The notes beneath the pieces were generated by a model. That model saw only the letters and a list, made by a program, of their open reading frames with translations, was not told the origin of the DNA and did not search any database. Positions 22,483 to 28,930 of a stretch of 29,338 nucleotides of DNA are shown in pieces. A program made the position numbers and the translations under genes. Position 1 is the first letter of the stretch. The number at the start of each line of letters is the position of its first letter. Source of the DNA: Clostridia bacterium (GTDB lineage Bacteria > Bacillota_A > Clostridia > Oscillospirales > CAG-272); the NCBI GenBank assembly GCA_017462445.1, contig JAFTRB010000057.1, forward strand, positions 1 to 29,338, in the 5' to 3' direction.

Positions 22483-23130
22483 TTACACCTTCCTGTCAAA
22501 AGAGAGATTAACGGTATAGCCTCTTTCCTCGCCGATTATAACATAGTCCAAGCCTAAGCTGCGCGCTTTTTTATTAATAATCGATATGTGAGTTCTGATT
22601 GCCGTACCCTCGGTATAACTTCCCGGCTTCATACAGTATTTCAGAAGCTCCTCGGCACTAAGCCTTGCAGGGTAGACGAGCGCAAGACAGCGCAAGAGCA
22701 TTCCCTCGGTTTTTGTCAGGGGAAGGGTAATTCCGCACACTCTCGCGCTTCCTCGCCTTGGCGCTTCTATCAGATTATCGGGCAGACCGGGTGAAAAGAA
22801 GCTCGATGAAAGCAGGGTGTCAAGAATATTGCTCACGGCAGAATGTCCGCCCGAGGGATAAAGCACCGAGTCAAAGAGCATTGCCTCCTCGGTGTCAGGC
22901 GGTCCGATTTTATACAGTTTCGCTCCCTGAAAATGCGCGCGGAGACGGTCGGTGGTTTCTCGGATATTCTCCCTGCTGTACGGCTCCGGCAGAATAATTG
23001 CCCGATAAATATCGCCTCTCTCCGAGAACGCCTCTTCGGGCTCTGCTCCATAGCTTGGCATATCCAAAATATTAAGGATAGAGCAGATGCTGCTGAATAT
23101 ACCGGGGGCTTCATTAATTGTCAGAATCAT
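22483..23130 (-). CDS. Winged-helix regulator with atypical N-terminal domain
   Basis: The C-terminal part (about 136-210) is an OmpR/PhoB-type winged helix: LPLTKTEGMLLRCLA, then LSAEELLKYC, TAIRTHISIINKKARSLGLDYVI and the wing EERGYTVNL. The N-terminal 120 residues occupy the place of a receiver domain but lack the usual features: no acidic pair near the start and no recognisable phospho-acceptor Asp-x-Pro segment. It may be an orphan, phosphorylation-independent regulator; I do not recognise a named family. AAGGA precedes the ATG by nine bases. It lies directly upstream of sigK on the same strand, suggesting a link to sporulation or shared transcription. Confidence 0.75.
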   Translation of the reverse strand: MILTINEAPGIFSSICSILNILDMPSYGAEPEEAFSERGDIYRAIILPEPYSRENIRETTDRLRAHFQGAKLYKIGPPDTEEAMLFDSVLYPSGGHSAVSNILDTLLSSSFFSPGLPDNLIEAPRRGSARVCGITLPLTKTEGMLLRCLALVYPARLSAEELLKYCMKPGSYTEGTAIRTHISIINKKARSLGLDYVIIGEERGYTVNLSFDRKV

Positions 23131-23159
23131 TATATTTTGTCCTTTTTTGTGATTTTATA

Positions 23160-23188
23160 TTGACTAAAAGCGCATAATTATGTATACT
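23160..23188 (+). promoter_or_regulatory. Sigma-A-type promoter of the SDR gene
   Basis: TTGACT (23160-23165), a 17-base spacer and TATACT (23183-23188). The predicted start near 23195 excludes the in-frame ATG at 23180 and supports the ATG at 23216. Confidence 0.8.
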
Positions 23189-23215
23189 AAAACATATACT
23201 TTCAAGGAGCGCGAT

Positions 23216-23941
23216 ATGTCAGAAAAAAGGGTAGCATTGGTTACGGGAGGCTCTCGTGGAATTGGCGCGGCAATCGTACGCCGACTGTCAAGCGATGGCT
23301 GGGCCGTTGCATTCACATACAAAAGCAGCCGCGACGAGGCTCTTGCTATTTCAGCGGAGTGTCAGGCTCTCGCCATTCGAGCCGACTCGGAGCGTGAGGA
23401 GGAGATCGTAGCGGCGGTAAAGCAGTGCGCCGAGGAGCTTGGTTCAATAGATTGCCTGGTCAATAATGCAGGCGTCTCAACTTTCTCTATGCTGTCGGAC
23501 ACTCCGCTTGAGGAGTGGAGAAGAATGATGGCGATAAATCTTGATGCACCATTTCTTTATAGCCGCGAGGTTATTCCGTATATGGTCCACAAAAAAGAGG
23601 GAAGGATAATAAACATTTCTTCCATCTGGGGGCTTGTTGGCAGCTCCTGCGAGGTAGCATATTCGGCATCCAAGGCGGGGCTTGTCGGCTTTACCAAGGC
23701 ATTGGCTCAGGAGCTTGGACCATCCTTTATAACCGTTAATGCGATTGCGCCAGGTGTTATCGATACAGATATGAATGCCAATCTTTCGACCGATACAATA
23801 GCAGATCTTTCCTTGCAAACTCCACTTTGCAGGACGGGTAGCCCCGAGGAGGTTGCTGCGGCAGTAGCCTTCCTTGCATCGCCCGAGGCGTCGTTTATAA
23901 CCGGCGCCGTAATCAATGTCAGCGGAGGCTTCGTAACCTAG
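23216..23941 (+). CDS. Short-chain dehydrogenase/reductase, FabG- or YmfI-like
   Basis: This 241-residue classical SDR has the NADP-binding TGGSRGIG motif at about 9-16, NNAG at about 80-83, the catalytic Ser in INISSIWG, and the YSASKAG motif (Tyr-x3-Lys), ending with the NVSGGF typical of 3-oxoacyl-ACP reductases. It could be a FabG paralogue or the elongation factor P 5-aminopentanone reductase YmfI found in Firmicutes; the sequence alone does not decide. No fatty-acid synthesis genes are adjacent, which makes a housekeeping fabG less likely. AAGGAG lies six bases before the ATG. The gene is monocistronic, followed by an AT-rich weak hairpin (23940-23974) and the SRP promoter. Confidence 0.88.
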   Translation: MSEKRVALVTGGSRGIGAAIVRRLSSDGWAVAFTYKSSRDEALAISAECQALAIRADSEREEEIVAAVKQCAEELGSIDCLVNNAGVSTFSMLSDTPLEEWRRMMAINLDAPFLYSREVIPYMVHKKEGRIINISSIWGLVGSSCEVAYSASKAGLVGFTKALAQELGPSFITVNAIAPGVIDTDMNANLSTDTIADLSLQTPLCRTGSPEEVAAAVAFLASPEASFITGAVINVSGGFVT

Positions 23942-23975
23942 TTTTTTGCTTTTTTGAAAAAATCTCAAAAAACTC

Positions 23976-24004
23976 TTGCATTTTACTATTAAATATGTTA
24001 AAAT
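23976..24004 (+). promoter_or_regulatory. Sigma-A-type promoter of the SRP RNA
   Basis: TTGCAT (23976-23981), a 17-base spacer and TAAAAT (23999-24004) with TGT before it, giving an extended -10. The start falls near 24011, just before the terminal helix of the RNA. Confidence 0.75.
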
Positions 24005-24021
24005 AATATCCGTTCAATATT

Positions 24022-24326
24022 TCCGTGTGTCACACGGAGCCATACCAGCCGGGGTGGTAGCGGTACCTTGTACCTGAAATCCGCTATAGCAGGGGTTCAT
24101 TCCCCCTCCGAGGGTTGGCTTTGTGTAGTCTGCACCGACATTCTTTGTGTTGAAGGATGGGTCTTGCGCAACGCGAGGCTGTGAACCATGTCAGGTGGGG
24201 AACCAAGCAGCATTAAGCGGTTTATCGGGTGTGCCGCGAGGAAGCCTGTCCGGAGCAGAGGTGGCTGTTACCGTATGTAAGGTCATTCTCGACGAGGGGG
24301 TGTATGGTTCTTTGTGACACACGGAG
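24022..24326 (+). ncRNA. ffs: Signal recognition particle RNA, large (Alu-containing) Firmicutes type
   Basis: Three blocks identify it. The Alu-domain sequence GGTAGCGGTACCTTGTACC followed by AATCCGCTATAGCAGGGG is near-identical in form to B. subtilis scRNA. The S-domain hairpin GTGAACCATGTCAGG, a GGAA loop and AAGCAGCATTAAGCGG form the Ffh-binding site. A perfect 12-bp terminal helix joins 24023-24034 to 24313-24324. The length of about 300 bases is somewhat longer than the 271 of B. subtilis. The GGAA tetraloop is closed by GG-CC where many SRP RNAs have CC-GG, a compensatory change that keeps the helix. dnaX follows 100 bases downstream, the same order as scr-dnaX in B. subtilis. There is no clear U-tract terminator, so read-through into dnaX with later processing is possible. 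Confidence 0.95.
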
Positions 24327-24427
24327 CTATTGTTATGTTATGTGCGTATGTGTATGTGATTTTGGCATACCACTACGCATTTTTTTCTATCCTACTATCC
24401 ACTATCCCGGGCGAGCTTGGAGGGCGT

Positions 24428-26053
24428 ATGTCTGATTACAGAGCATTGTACAGAAAATGGAGACCCTTTGACTTTGATGATGTATCCGGTCAGAGCGCAG
24501 TCACCGATATACTGAAATATGAGGTAGCAAACAGCCGCCTCTCCCACGCATACCTGTTCTGCGGCTCTCGCGGTACAGGTAAGACCAGCTGCGCCAATAT
24601 CCTTGCCAAGGCAGTAAACTGCCTTAGCCCCAGGGGAGGTAATCCCTGTAATCGATGCGAGGCGTGTCTTTCCATCGATGCGGGCACTGATACGGATGTA
24701 ATAGAAATGGACGCCGACAGCAACAACGGAGTTGACGATGTCCGTGATATGAAGGATGAGATTGCCTTCACACCCGCTCTCCTGAAATACAGGGTGTATA
24801 TCATTGACGAGGTTCATATGATGTCCCCTTCGGCGTTTAACGCCCTGCTCAAGACGCTTGAGGAGCCGCCCTCGTATGTTATATTCATATTAGCAACCAC
24901 AGAGCTTCACAAGCTTCCTACTACCATAGTTTCCCGTTGCCAGCGCTTTGATTTTCGCCGTATTTCCTCGGAGAACATCATTGCCCGACTTCAGCACATT
25001 GCCGGGAGCGAGGGAATTGAGATTACTCCCGACGGAGCCCGTGTAATTGCCAGGGTATCACGCGGTGGAATGCGCGATGCGGTGAGCCTTCTTGAGCTTT
25101 GCGCCAGTACGGGCAGAAGAGTTGATGACAGACTCGTTTTTGAAACGGTTGGAAGCGGAAACAGGGACAGCGCCCTTGGCGTAATTCGCGCCATACTGAA
25201 TAAGGACTATACGACCATATATTCAACGATAAACGAGATCGTAATGAAGAGCGGAGATCTTTCCGTGTTCTGGCAGGAGATTATCGATTGCTACCGTGAT
25301 ATTATGGTTATCAAAAATACGGATAGGGCTAAGGAGTACCTTGACCTTACCGACCTGGAGATGGAGGCGATTCGCCCCATAGCACAGGAGTTTACAACCA
25401 ACAGGCTTTCCTATCATGTCTCCCTGCTGGAGGGGGCTATGGCGGATATGCAGCGCGCCTTCAACTCAAAGCGCTCTATCGCCGAGATAGCTCTCACCCG
25501 TATGTGTGAGGCTAAGACCGCCGTAACGGCGGAGGCGCTCGCTCTCCGTGTTGACGAATTGGAGAAGGAGCTGCAAATGCTTCGTGTGACAGGTGTATCT
25601 GTGGGTTCCTCGCACACCGAGTCCGTAACAGTGATGAGCCCCGAGGAGATCGTTGTGCAGGTAGGGGAGAGCGAGCCGACTGTGGCAGTCGGTGAAATGC
25701 CCTCCGCCGCCGAGCAGACCGAGCCTGAATCGCAGAGGAAGACCGAGCTTCTTTCCTCCTGGCGTTCTGTCATCGAGAGGATAACAGAGCTGAAGCCCTC
25801 GCTTGCCGGACAGCTTTCCACTTCGGACGCATACAGGCGCCCGGACGGCAGCTTTTTAATAAGAATGAGCGGTGTTTTTGCCGGAAGGCTGGCTACCGAC
25901 GAAAGGTCTATGGGTATAGTTCGCACCTGTCTTAGCGATGAGCTGGCAATTCCCGTTGACGACATTAAGCTTATAATCGTGCCTCTTGAAACCTATATGA
26001 GCGGTGATTATTCCCGCGAGATAGAAGAGGCTATCAAGAATGCAAATAATTAA
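24428..26053 (+). CDS. dnaX: DNA polymerase III subunit gamma/tau
   Basis: DnaX is the clamp-loader ATPase that couples the replisome polymerases. From the ATG at 24428 the protein has 541 residues. It begins MSDYRALYRKWRPFDFDDV. Walker A GSRGTGKT lies at 46-53, the zinc module uses Cys-65, Cys-74, Cys-77 and Cys-80, Walker B YIIDEVHMM spans about 124-132, sensor 1 is ILATTE, and the arginine-finger motif SRC is at 169-171. The C-terminal third has an acidic linker and a tau-type tail (SWRSVIERITELKPSLAGQL). GGAGG four bases upstream fixes the start; the upstream in-frame extension lies within SRP RNA. No obvious programmed-frameshift slippery run was seen. Confidence 0.96.
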   Translation: MSDYRALYRKWRPFDFDDVSGQSAVTDILKYEVANSRLSHAYLFCGSRGTGKTSCANILAKAVNCLSPRGGNPCNRCEACLSIDAGTDTDVIEMDADSNNGVDDVRDMKDEIAFTPALLKYRVYIIDEVHMMSPSAFNALLKTLEEPPSYVIFILATTELHKLPTTIVSRCQRFDFRRISSENIIARLQHIAGSEGIEITPDGARVIARVSRGGMRDAVSLLELCASTGRRVDDRLVFETVGSGNRDSALGVIRAILNKDYTTIYSTINEIVMKSGDLSVFWQEIIDCYRDIMVIKNTDRAKEYLDLTDLEMEAIRPIAQEFTTNRLSYHVSLLEGAMADMQRAFNSKRSIAEIALTRMCEAKTAVTAEALALRVDELEKELQMLRVTGVSVGSSHTESVTVMSPEEIVVQVGESEPTVAVGEMPSAAEQTEPESQRKTELLSSWRSVIERITELKPSLAGQLSTSDAYRRPDGSFLIRMSGVFAGRLATDERSMGIVRTCLSDELAIPVDDIKLIIVPLETYMSGDYSREIEEAIKNANN

Positions 26054-26070
26054 TATGTGAGGATATAAAA

Positions 26071-26421
26071 ATGAAAGCAAGAATTCCTAAGAGCAATGTT
26101 CCGGGTAATATGCAGGCAATGCTCCAGCAGGCGCAGAAAATGCAGGAGGATATGGCAAACAAGCAGGCAGAGCTTGAGGCTCGTGAGTATGAGGCGGCTG
26201 TAGGCGGCGGTGTCCTTACTGTTAAGATGAACGGTAAGAAGGAGCTTCTTTCGGTTAAAATTTCAGAGGAGGTAGTTGACCCCGACGATATCGAGACTCT
26301 CGAGGACCTTATCGTTGCTGCGGTAAACGAGGTAATTGGTAAGATAGAGGCCGAGTCCCAGAGCGAGATGTCCAGGATTACCGGCAGCATGGGTATCGGC
26401 GGAATGCCGGGGCTCTTCTGA
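26071..26421 (+). CDS. ybaB: YbaB/EbfC family nucleoid-associated protein
   Basis: YbaB/EbfC proteins are small dimeric DNA-binding proteins. The 116 residues show the family form: a long Gln/Met-rich helix (NMQAMLQQAQKMQEDMANKQ), then EAAVGGGVLTVKMNGKKELLSVKI, the DPDDIETLEDLIVAAVNEV helix and a Gly/Met-rich tail (GSMGIGGMPGLF). The gene lies between dnaX and recR, the conserved order in Firmicutes (yaaK in B. subtilis), and its stop is one base before the recR ATG. Confidence 0.96.
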   Translation: MKARIPKSNVPGNMQAMLQQAQKMQEDMANKQAELEAREYEAAVGGGVLTVKMNGKKELLSVKISEEVVDPDDIETLEDLIVAAVNEVIGKIEAESQSEMSRITGSMGIGGMPGLF

Positions 26422-26422
26422 T

Positions 26423-27034
26423 ATGGCGGAATACATTGCGCCGATTCAGCGGCTTATAGACGAATTCAGAAGAATTCCGGGCGTTGGCTCCAAGACTGCC
26501 GCGCGTTACGCCTTCTCTCTTCTTAATCTTACGGATGAGGACGCGGCGCGCTTTGCCGACGCTATAATAGGTATCCGTCGCGATGTGCATCATTGCCCGA
26601 TATGCCACGGGCTTGCGGCAAGCCCCGAGGGATGTGAAATATGCAATTCACCCGATCGGGAAAAGGGGATTATTTGCGTTGTTGAGGATGCCAAGGCGGT
26701 TATAACAATGGAGCGCGTAAGAGGCTACAAAGGTGTGTATCATGTCCTGGGCGGAGCGCTTTCTCCTCTTGATAACATCACTCCTCAGGATCTCACCGTC
26801 GGTCATCTTCTTGAGAGGGTGCAGAGTGAGAATGTGGAGGAGGTAATAATAGCCACCAACCCTACTCCAAAGGGGGATGCAACCGCTCTCTACATCGCGC
26901 GTGTTCTGGAGGATACGGGTGTCAAGGTCAGTCGCCTTGCCTACGGTATACCTGTTGGAGCTGATATCGAGTATGCCGACGAGGTAACGCTTTCCCGAGC
27001 GATGGAGGGAAGACGGTTCCTTGGTGGAGTATGA
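26423..27034 (+). CDS. recR: Recombination protein RecR
   Basis: RecR acts with RecF and RecO to load RecA at gaps. The 203 residues contain a helix-hairpin-helix (RRIPGVGSKTAARYA, about 16-30), a zinc finger with Cys-58, Cys-61, Cys-71 and Cys-74, and a Toprim domain (GIICVVEDAKAVITMERV onward), with HVLGGALSPLDNI and ATNPTPKGDATALYIAR typical of the family. It is co-transcribed with dnaX and ybaB. Confidence 0.97.
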   Translation: MAEYIAPIQRLIDEFRRIPGVGSKTAARYAFSLLNLTDEDAARFADAIIGIRRDVHHCPICHGLAASPEGCEICNSPDREKGIICVVEDAKAVITMERVRGYKGVYHVLGGALSPLDNITPQDLTVGHLLERVQSENVEEVIIATNPTPKGDATALYIARVLEDTGVKVSRLAYGIPVGADIEYADEVTLSRAMEGRRFLGGV

Positions 27035-27065
27035 TTTTTACAAATAACTTTTGACGAGGATTATT

Positions 27066-27782
27066 ATGTTCGACCTTAAAGATTTACTAAAACAATACCC
27101 CGAGCTTGCAAAAAAACACAGCGCTGACAGGCTTCGCGGCTTCTTAAACGATCTGAACCCCGGCGATAAAGCGCATAATACTATAATTATCGCTCTTTTG
27201 CAGTATGGCTTTGTAGATGAGATGCGAGATACAGCTCCTGCGGAGATTTCCGTATCCTACTATTGCCAGAGAATGGAGAATGAGCTTGGCTTTTCTCCGG
27301 ATAGGACCGCTGAATGCGTTGAGCTTTGGGCGGATGCGCTCGGCTATGCCGACAGGCTCTCGAAGGTTAGCATCGTTACTCCCGGCGGAATCAAGATAAG
27401 CTACGAGAGCCAGGATATTTCAAGGGCGCTTATAGCAACAGGTGAATACAAGGTAGAGCTTAATACTCTTCTTTGCGATACCGACGGAGTTGCATATCTG
27501 GAGCTTTGGGCAGGAAACGGCTCGGGTAAGGCGGTTGATGTATACCTTCACGGCTTTACACTCGATGGCAAGGCTGATAAGGAGTTTATCAACCTTGGTA
27601 CAATAAAGGCGGGGGAGGGAGACTATCTCTATCTGCCCCTTGGCAAGCCTGCTCGCGCGGAGGACCACAACGCGGCATTCACAGTTGTTATAGATGACAA
27701 GGCGCTGTCCATTTCGGAGAGCGGAAGGGTGAGTGTTTCCTTCAATTGCGCGGGTCACAGATTTGCGGCATCCGTAGCGTAG
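27066..27782 (+). CDS. Unrecognised two-part protein downstream of recR
   Basis: I cannot assign a function to this 238-residue protein. Residues about 3-95 are helical and resemble a region seen in assorted Firmicutes and actinobacterial proteins: RLRGFLNDLNPGDKAHNTIII, YGFVDEMRD, then a hydrophobic CVELWADALGYA. Residues about 103-238 look all-beta (VSIVTPGGIKISYES, YLELWAGNGSGKAVDVYLHGF, INLGTIKAGEGDYLYLPLG, VSVSFNCAGHRF), suggesting a carbohydrate-binding or immunoglobulin-like sandwich. There is no signal peptide or membrane segment. The ATG at 27066 follows GAGG by six bases. It is the last gene of dnaX-ybaB-recR and converges on spo0A with only 22 bases between. Confidence 0.8.
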   Translation: MFDLKDLLKQYPELAKKHSADRLRGFLNDLNPGDKAHNTIIIALLQYGFVDEMRDTAPAEISVSYYCQRMENELGFSPDRTAECVELWADALGYADRLSKVSIVTPGGIKISYESQDISRALIATGEYKVELNTLLCDTDGVAYLELWAGNGSGKAVDVYLHGFTLDGKADKEFINLGTIKAGEGDYLYLPLGKPARAEDHNAAFTVVIDDKALSISESGRVSVSFNCAGHRFAASVA

Positions 27783-27804
27783 CATTAAATAATTGAATAT
27801 TCTG

Positions 27805-28563
27805 TTAAACAGTCGTGTACTTGTACTTCAAACGGAGATTGTCGGCTATCATAGCGATGAACTCTGAGTTTGTGGGCTTGCCACGGCTGTTTTGTATTGT
27901 ATAGCCAAAATATGAGTTCAGCACATCGATGTCACCTCTGTCCCAGGCAACCTCGATTGCGTGCCGTATCGCTCTCTCAACTCTGGAGGTGGTTGTCCCA
28001 TACTTCTGCGCAACGGTGGGATATAGGACCTTGGTCACGGCATTGATGATATCTGCGTCCTCAACGGTCAGCATAATTGCATAGCGGAGGTATTGATATC
28101 CCTTTATGTGTGCGGGAACGCCGATCTGGTGAATGATCTTTGTTACCTGCGCCTCTATATCCCTTCCGTCCGTCATTCCTTCGCCACGAATGCGAAGCAG
28201 CGACTCTGCGTGAAGAACGAGTGTGCTGATGTCAAAGGGCTTGATAAGGCAGATGTCAGCTCCCGCCTCGCTTGCCTCGACCAAAATTCCGGATTTATTA
28301 ATGGGGGATAATAATATAAAGGAAGGCTTTTGACTCTTGGAAAGAGTAGCGCATTTCTTCAATACGCCAATTCCGTCATATCCGGAGAGCCAAAGATCGC
28401 AAATGACCAACGAATAGCCACCCTCGGCGAGTCGGGACACAGCCTTGTCACCGTCAGAGACCTCGGTTATGTACCTGTAACCGCTTTTGGAAAGACCCTC
28501 GGTAATCCGCCTCCTTTCCTCGGCATTTTCAACGCAAATCAGGATTTTTGCTTTGTTTTCCAT
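27805..28563 (-). CDS. spo0A: Sporulation transcription factor Spo0A
   Basis: Spo0A is the master response regulator of sporulation. The C-terminal DNA-binding domain (about 135-250) is unmistakable: [20 protein letters not shown], then [43 protein letters not shown] and [17 protein letters not shown]. The receiver has the phospho-acceptor Asp-56 ([12 protein letters not shown]) and the conserved Lys (CLIKPFD), but the usual acidic pair before Asn is Val-11/Glu-12 and the switch Thr is replaced by Ser (FILLSP). The 252 residues are close to the usual 260-275. AGGAG precedes the ATG. The gene is read from a promoter next to a Spo0A box, suggesting autoregulation. Confidence 0.96.
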   Translation of the reverse strand: MENKAKILICVENAEERRRITEGLSKSGYRYITEVSDGDKAVSRLAEGGYSLVICDLWLSGYDGIGVLKKCATLSKSQKPSFILLSPINKSGILVEASEAGADICLIKPFDISTLVLHAESLLRIRGEGMTDGRDIEAQVTKIIHQIGVPAHIKGYQYLRYAIMLTVEDADIINAVTKVLYPTVAQKYGTTTSRVERAIRHAIEVAWDRGDIDVLNSYFGYTIQNSRGKPTNSEFIAMIADNLRLKYKYTTV

Positions 28564-28624
28564 TGTTTTTTACTCCTTTTTTTGTTTTAACTGGAAAAAT
28601 ATGGTAATTTTCAAGTGTAACAAC

Positions 28625-28654
28625 ATTTTACCACAAGCGGGGACAAAAAATCAA
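28625..28654 (-). promoter_or_regulatory. Sigma-A-type promoter of spo0A
   Basis: On the minus strand TTGATT (28649-28654), an 18-base spacer and TAAAAT (28625-28630) with TGG before the -10, an extended -10. The leader is about 55 bases. No sigma-H pattern was recognised. Confidence 0.65.
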
Positions 28655-28663
28655 GGGGGAATG

Positions 28664-28670
28664 TGGCGAA
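28664..28670 (+). promoter_or_regulatory. Spo0A box near the spo0A promoter
   Basis: TGGCGAA matches the 0A-box form TGNCGAA exactly and lies nine bases upstream of the spo0A -35, a position suited to autoregulation. Confidence 0.5.
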
Positions 28671-28746
28671 AAAATTGACAAAGATAATAACGAATAAATG
28701 GTAAAATTTACCAATTATGCAACATATGCGTCAAAAGCTACCGCTT

Positions 28747-28753
28747 CTCGACA
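28747..28753 (-). promoter_or_regulatory. Weaker Spo0A-box-like site
   Basis: On the minus strand TGTCGAG differs from the 0A box TGTCGAA at the last base. It lies midway between the spo0A and pckG promoters. Confidence 0.3.
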
Positions 28754-28833
28754 AAAAGAGAGCGTTATTTCTGTTGATAGGTTTTATTAACAAAAAAATA
28801 ACATAAAAGAATAAAAAATATTTGATTTATCGG

Positions 28834-28862
28834 TTGCAAAAACAAAAGTGATATGTTATAAT
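28834..28862 (+). promoter_or_regulatory. Sigma-A-type promoter of pckG
   Basis: TTGCAA (28834-28839), a 17-base spacer and a perfect TATAAT (28857-28862), with TGT before it forming an extended -10. The start is near 28869. Confidence 0.85.
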
Positions 28863-28871
28863 TTATATGTG

Positions 28872-28890
28872 GGAAAATGGTCAATTTTCC
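28872..28890 (+). other. Hairpin at the 5' end of the pckG leader
   Basis: GGAAAAT (28872-28878) and ATTTTCC (28884-28890) form a 7-bp stem with a GGTCA loop within a few bases of the predicted transcript start. Such 5'-terminal hairpins often stabilise mRNA. There is no U-tract, so it is not a terminator. Confidence 0.5.
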
Positions 28891-28930
28891 TGCGCACCTA
28901 TATTGTTAATTATTTATAAGGAGATAAACT

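Larger units (their letters stand above)
28564..28930. other. Divergent control region between spo0A and pckG
   Basis: This is the longest gene-free stretch, 367 bases and AT-rich. It holds the spo0A promoter, a Spo0A-box match and a weaker one, the 15-base palindrome TGGTAAA-A-TTTACCA at 28699-28713, half-sites TGGTAA at 28602-28607 and TTACCA at 28628-28633, the pckG promoter and a leader hairpin. A 29-codon frame at 28717-28806 has no ribosome binding site and is not called. Confidence 0.75.

Noticed and set aside
23940..23974. Terminator after the SDR gene
   Set aside because: The only hairpin is made of A-T pairs (AGTTTTTTG with CAAAAAACT) and lacks the GC-rich core of an intrinsic terminator, so it is mentioned but not called.
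27783..27804. Bidirectional terminator between the recR-operon 3' end and spo0A
   Set aside because: The 22-base gap is AT-rich and has no stem; the convergent transcripts probably overlap.
28675..28707. TTGACA and TGGTAAAAT on the plus strand as a promoter
   Set aside because: The spacer is 21 bases, too long for sigma-A, and no gene start follows; pckG has its own clear promoter.
28717..28806. A 29-codon plus-strand frame in the spo0A-pckG intergenic region
   Set aside because: There is no ribosome binding site, it overlaps regulatory sequence, and the amino acid content is what AT-rich DNA gives by chance.
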